Of a stretch of DNA of 64,000 bases, positions 60,771-64,000 are shown piece after piece. The notes below the pieces were generated by a model. That model did no database searches, was not told the DNA's origin, and saw only the letters and a list, made by a program, of their open reading frames with translations. The first letter of the stretch is position 1. Each line of letters opens with the position of its first letter. Source of the DNA: Sphingorhabdus sp. EL138 (GTDB taxonomy: Bacteria; Pseudomonadota; Alphaproteobacteria; Sphingomonadales; Sphingomonadaceae); the NCBI RefSeq assembly GCF_900258045.1, contig NZ_OGVD01000004.1:1426001-1490000 (forward strand). Reading direction: 5' to 3'. Both the position numbers and the translations under genes were made by a program.

Positions 60771-61895
60771 ATGACCCTATCTCCTAAAATAACCCGCTTC
60801 ATTCATGCGTTCGCAGCATTGGTAATCACCCTGTTGATTGCGATGCAACCGGCGCAGGCAGAACGGATCAAAGACCTTGGTCATTTTGCCGGCCTTCGAA
60901 CCAACCAGCTGGTTGGCTATGGCGTAGTGGTCGGGCTCGCGGGGACCGGCGATGACAGTCTGGAATATGCGACATTAGGCGTGAAAGGCATGACCAGCCG
61001 TTTTGGCCTGGCCCTGCCCCCTGGCGTCAATCCCGCTACCAAAAATGCTGCGGCGGTAATGGTCACGGCCGAAATGCCGGCCTTTGCCAAACCTGGACAG
61101 CGGATGGACGTAACCGTTTCAGCCTTGGGCAAAGCCAAATCGCTGCGTGGCGGTACATTGATTCTGATGCCGCTTTATGGTGCCGATCAACAAATCTATG
61201 CGATGGCGCAGGGTAACCTCGCCGTCGGTGGTTTGGGTATTTCCGCAACCGACGGGTCACAGCTTACTGTCAACATTCCCTCTGTGGGGCGGATTTCAGG
61301 CGGCGCAACCATTGAAAGAACTGTTGCGACTGGTTTCGAAAGTGAGCCTTTTCTTAGCTTTAATCTGTCCGATGCCGATCTGACCACCTCCCTGCGTGTG
61401 GCGGATGCGATCAATGAAGCATTGGGAACGGACCAAGCTATTGCGGCAGATGCCGTCACCGTACGGATCGCTGCCCCCGTTGGCGCGCAGGAACGCGTGA
61501 TGCTAATGGGTAAAATCGAAAATTTGATGGTCAAACCTGCAGAGGCCCGCGCTCGTATCATTGTAAATGCGAGAACCGGAACCGTCGTAATCAACGGAGC
61601 AGTCCGTCTGGGTCCCGCGGCGGTGACGCACGGAAAACTGACCGTGCGGGTCGAAGAAAATCCGACGGTTGTGCAACCTGCACCGTTTAGTCGCGGACGC
61701 ACCACAACCGAGCCAAATAGTGACATCGCTCTGGAAGATGAAGGTGCCCCGGCCTTTGAAATTGGTCGCCGTGCTTCTTTGTCCGAAATTGTCGAAACTA
61801 TTAATTCCATCGGAGTTTCACCGTCTGATCTAACAGCGATCCTTGAAGGATTGAAACAGGCCGGGGCCCTGAAAGCGGAGCTGATCATTATATGA
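60771..61895 (+). CDS. flgI: Flagellar P-ring protein FlgI
   Basis: A 374-residue periplasmic protein with a signal peptide (cleavage after AQA) and the highly conserved start ERIKDLGHFAGLRTNQLVGYGVVVGLAGTGDDSLEYATLGVKGMTSRFGLALPPG. The central VMVTAEMPAFAKPGQRMDVTVSALGKAKSLRGGTLILMPLYGADQQIYAMAQGNLAVGG is also invariant. Overlaps flgJ by four bases (ATGA). Confidence 0.97.
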   Translation: MTLSPKITRFIHAFAALVITLLIAMQPAQAERIKDLGHFAGLRTNQLVGYGVVVGLAGTGDDSLEYATLGVKGMTSRFGLALPPGVNPATKNAAAVMVTAEMPAFAKPGQRMDVTVSALGKAKSLRGGTLILMPLYGADQQIYAMAQGNLAVGGLGISATDGSQLTVNIPSVGRISGGATIERTVATGFESEPFLSFNLSDADLTTSLRVADAINEALGTDQAIAADAVTVRIAAPVGAQERVMLMGKIENLMVKPAEARARIIVNARTGTVVINGAVRLGPAAVTHGKLTVRVEENPTVVQPAPFSRGRTTTEPNSDIALEDEGAPAFEIGRRASLSEIVETINSIGVSPSDLTAILEGLKQAGALKAELIII

Positions 61896-62209
61896 CCATT
61901 ACTAATCCTACGGGAAATCTTGTGGCTGCGTCGGCAGCAAATACCGCGAAACCGGCGCCGAACAGCACGAAAACCCGGATTGAGGCGATGACTTCAGATT
62001 TCGAAGCCATCTTTGTCCGGCAGATGCTGTCAACCATGCGCACAGCATCGTTGGGCGAAGGTTTATTTGATGGTCAGGGCACCGAACAGTTTCGAGATAT
62101 GCAGGATAGCATGCTCGCTCAGAACATGGCTGACAAAGGCGTTTTCGGCGTCGCCGAATTGCTGACACGTCACGTCCAAAATAACGGATCGGAGAAAAAT
62201 AATGTCTGA
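61892..62209 (+). CDS. flgJ: FlgJ-like rod-cap protein (N-terminal domain only)
   Basis: A 105-residue protein with the FlgJ N-terminal rod-capping domain: IEAMTSDFEAIFVRQMLSTMRTASLGEGLFDGQGTEQFRDMQDSMLAQNMADKGVFGVAELLTRHV. It lacks the muramidase half found in enteric FlgJ, whose job is probably taken by the gene at 52389-53231. It overlaps flgI by four bases and flgK by eight. Confidence 0.93.
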   Translation: MTITNPTGNLVAASAANTAKPAPNSTKTRIEAMTSDFEAIFVRQMLSTMRTASLGEGLFDGQGTEQFRDMQDSMLAQNMADKGVFGVAELLTRHVQNNGSEKNNV

Positions 62210-63533
62210 TCTGCTATCTATCGGACGTTCCGCACTGCGCGTTAACAGCCGTGCCCTGGAAGTCGTCGGATCCAACATCGCCAATGCCGAAAACCCTGAC
62301 TATGTACGCCGGTCGTTAAATGTCGGTGACACCACCAACTATGGAAACACCAATCCGATATATACCAACTATACCGGCGTTGGCGGCGTCGCCATAAATG
62401 GCGTTGTCCGCGCCAGCGACCAGTTTCTGGAAGCGGCCACCCGGCAAACCGGTGCCGACCGCGTCAGGACCGAAGTCATGGTGCAATGGCTCGACCAAGG
62501 AGAGATCGCGCTGGCCAATAACCAGTCGGATATTGGTAGCCAGCTGACCGAGCTCTTTGGCAGTGCCGAAGAGCTGTCTGCCGTACCATTCGAACCCGCA
62601 CTTCGGGGCCAGTTTCTAGGCGATATCGAAGATACGGTAGCCCGGTTCAACCAGACTGCGTCGAACCTTTCGACCACCACAACATTGATGAACGGTGCCG
62701 CAGCACAAGAAACATCCGAGTTGAATGCAGCCTTGGCCCAGCTTGCCGAGGTCAACGAGAAATTGCGCCCCACTCAGCCGGGCACATCACAGCAGGTCGC
62801 TCTTTTGGATCAGCGTGATGCCGCCTTAACCGTGATTACCGAGAAGCTGGATGTCGAGATCAGCTTCGGCGAAAATGGGCTCGTTGACATTACGCGCAGC
62901 GGCGCGAGTCTTGTCGACTATGATAACGTCAGTCCCGTGACATTCGTCGCCAACGCTGGCGGAGCATTTGACATTGAGGTTGGCGGAGCCACTCAGCCGT
63001 CGCCAACCAATGGAACATTGGGGGGCCTCCACCGTGCGCAAACCGACATTGCGGCAGTATCGACCAACCTCGATGCGCTGGCTGTGCAATTTGCCAATGA
63101 ACTTAACGGCTGGCAGGCCAATGGCCGAACCGATGCCGGAGCGGTCGGTGCAGCCATTGTTTCACATGGCGGCACTGCTGCAAGTCTCTCGACCACAGGA
63201 TTGACTGCCAATGATCTGGCCCTGGCATCGCCCGCCGGAGTGGCCAATGGCAACATATTGGCCTTTGTAGACTTACGCACACCGACCGGCACAGAACAGC
63301 AATATGAGGGACTTGTCCTCGGACAGGCCCAAAATCTGCTGTCCGCGCGCAGCGAAAGTGACGCTGCAACGGCCTTTGACCAAGCGACGCGCGAGTCACG
63401 CAACCGGGTTTCCAGCGTGGATCTGGACCGTGAAGCAGCGGATCTTATCCGGCTGCAACAATCTTATGAGGCATCGGCCCGGATTATCCAGGTCGCTCGT
63501 GAGACCGTTCAATCCGTATTGGCAATTTTTTAA
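62202..63533 (+). CDS. flgK: Hook-associated protein 1 FlgK
   Basis: A 443-residue junction protein between hook and filament. SIGRSALRVNSRALEVVGSNIANAENPDYVRRSLNVGD is the D0 start; later TNLDALAVQFANELNGWQANG and the C-terminal SSVDLDREAADLIRLQQSYEASARIIQVARETVQSVLAIF are diagnostic. Shorter than the 540-residue enteric protein, again missing middle domains. Precedes flgL by 36 bases. Confidence 0.95.
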   Translation: MSDLLSIGRSALRVNSRALEVVGSNIANAENPDYVRRSLNVGDTTNYGNTNPIYTNYTGVGGVAINGVVRASDQFLEAATRQTGADRVRTEVMVQWLDQGEIALANNQSDIGSQLTELFGSAEELSAVPFEPALRGQFLGDIEDTVARFNQTASNLSTTTTLMNGAAAQETSELNAALAQLAEVNEKLRPTQPGTSQQVALLDQRDAALTVITEKLDVEISFGENGLVDITRSGASLVDYDNVSPVTFVANAGGAFDIEVGGATQPSPTNGTLGGLHRAQTDIAAVSTNLDALAVQFANELNGWQANGRTDAGAVGAAIVSHGGTAASLSTTGLTANDLALASPAGVANGNILAFVDLRTPTGTEQQYEGLVLGQAQNLLSARSESDAATAFDQATRESRNRVSSVDLDREAADLIRLQQSYEASARIIQVARETVQSVLAIF

Positions 63534-63569
63534 TGAGGCGCTGAATCAGGCGCGCCTAGGGGGTACATA

Positions 63570-64000
63570 ATGGAATCTATCAACCGCACCAGACCAGCGG
63601 ATGCCATTCAAAGGCAAGCTGACCTATCTGAATTGATCGCCCGGACACAGGATTCAATTGCGACAGGCATTAAGTTCAACCGTCCATCCGAGGCGCCCTC
63701 CAGCTGGCTGGAAATATCCAGCATCAGCAGACAATCGACAATCGAGGATAGCTGGTCGAGCAATATTGGCCGCGCACGCATATTGGCACAGCAAGCAGAA
63801 TCGACCATCGATACCATGTCCAACGGCACAACCCGTATCCGGGAGCTGATGGTGCTGGCCAACAATGATACGCTGGCGCCGCAAGACCGCGAAATAATCG
63901 CTCTGGAACTGGAAAGCTTTCAGGAACAGTTTAACCAGCTGACGCAGGTTAAAGACAATTATGGCGGCGACCTGTTCTACTCGGGTAACCCGATTCAGAT
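63570..64000 (+). CDS. flgL: Hook-associated protein 3 FlgL (3' truncated by window)
   Basis: The first 143 residues of FlgL are in the window: ADAIQRQADLSELIARTQDSIATGIKFNRPSEAP matches the D0 region (usual IATGKR...PSDDP), followed by RIRELMVLANNDTLAPQDREIIALELESFQEQFNQLTQVKDNYGGDLFYSGNPIQ, the conserved D1 helix and loop (.. G.YLFSG). AGGGGG is its ribosome site. It completes the flgB-L operon beyond the window end. Confidence 0.88.
   Translation, partial: MESINRTRPADAIQRQADLSELIARTQDSIATGIKFNRPSEAPSSWLEISSISRQSTIEDSWSSNIGRARILAQQAESTIDTMSNGTTRIRELMVLANNDTLAPQDREIIALELESFQEQFNQLTQVKDNYGGDLFYSGNPIQ

Overview
This window is a chromosomal segment of an alphaproteobacterium, most likely a sphingomonad (Sphingomonadales; I would guess a marine Sphingorhabdus/Parasphingorhabdus or Erythrobacter-type organism). 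The evidence is a LOV-HTH photoreceptor almost superimposable on Erythrobacter EL222, a circularly permuted two-piece tmRNA gene (an alphaproteobacterial form), an NDUFS4-like complex I subunit, and the gene order lptD-surA-pdxA-rsmA. I see no mobile elements, tRNA or rRNA genes, CRISPR arrays or prophage. Coding density is high, with many 1-8 base gene overlaps, several of them using TTG or GTG starts.

Region 1 (1-31.5 kb) is housekeeping and accessory metabolism. It opens with the 3' part of purN fused to a YjbR-like domain, then the blue-light regulator, an SDR and a SnoaL-like protein, ndk, a lipoprotein, and holC/pepA. The outer-membrane biogenesis and cofactor operon lptD-surA-pdxA-rsmA follows. 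Next are malate synthase G, a globin-like protein, and an arginine succinyltransferase (AST) cluster (M20 hydrolase-astA-astB). The tmRNA gene lies in the 560-base gap between a small membrane protein and mscL, on the minus strand, and is absent from any protein-based view. After it come lemA with two TPM-domain proteins, a NUDIX hydrolase, an NDUFS4-like protein, a polyprenyl synthase, chorismate mutase, an FAD monooxygenase, a PhoP/PhoQ-like two-component pair with a PepSY protein, a SIMPL protein and an ABC-F ATPase.

Region 2 (31-64 kb) is an almost complete flagellar gene cluster without chemotaxis genes. On the minus strand it has motA/motB-like, flgA, flgM, flgN, a separate muramidase, flhA, fliA, a sigma-54 activator followed by fliE-F-G-H-I-J-K-L-M-N-O-P-Q-R-flhB, then fliD-fliS. 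On the plus strand it has a winged-helix protein, a second sigma-54 activator, flagellin, and flgB-C-D-E-F-G-H-I-J-K-L (flgL is cut by the window end).

A regulatory hierarchy can be read from the DNA. Four sites match the sigma-54 pattern TGGCAYG-N4-YTGC, in front of the activator/fliE operon, muramidase-flhA-fliA, flgA and flgB. Three sites match a shared sigma-28 pattern (TTAA-N14/15-GCCGTWAA), in front of fliD, flgM and flagellin. Two clusters of inverted repeats (TGTCGG/CCGACA and CCGGCAA/TTGCCGG) lie where enhancer sites for the sigma-54 activators would be expected. The least ordinary components are the two receiver-less sigma-54 activators, a MotB-like stator subunit whose peptidoglycan-binding motif is missing, a FlgJ split into two distant genes, and the tmRNA.
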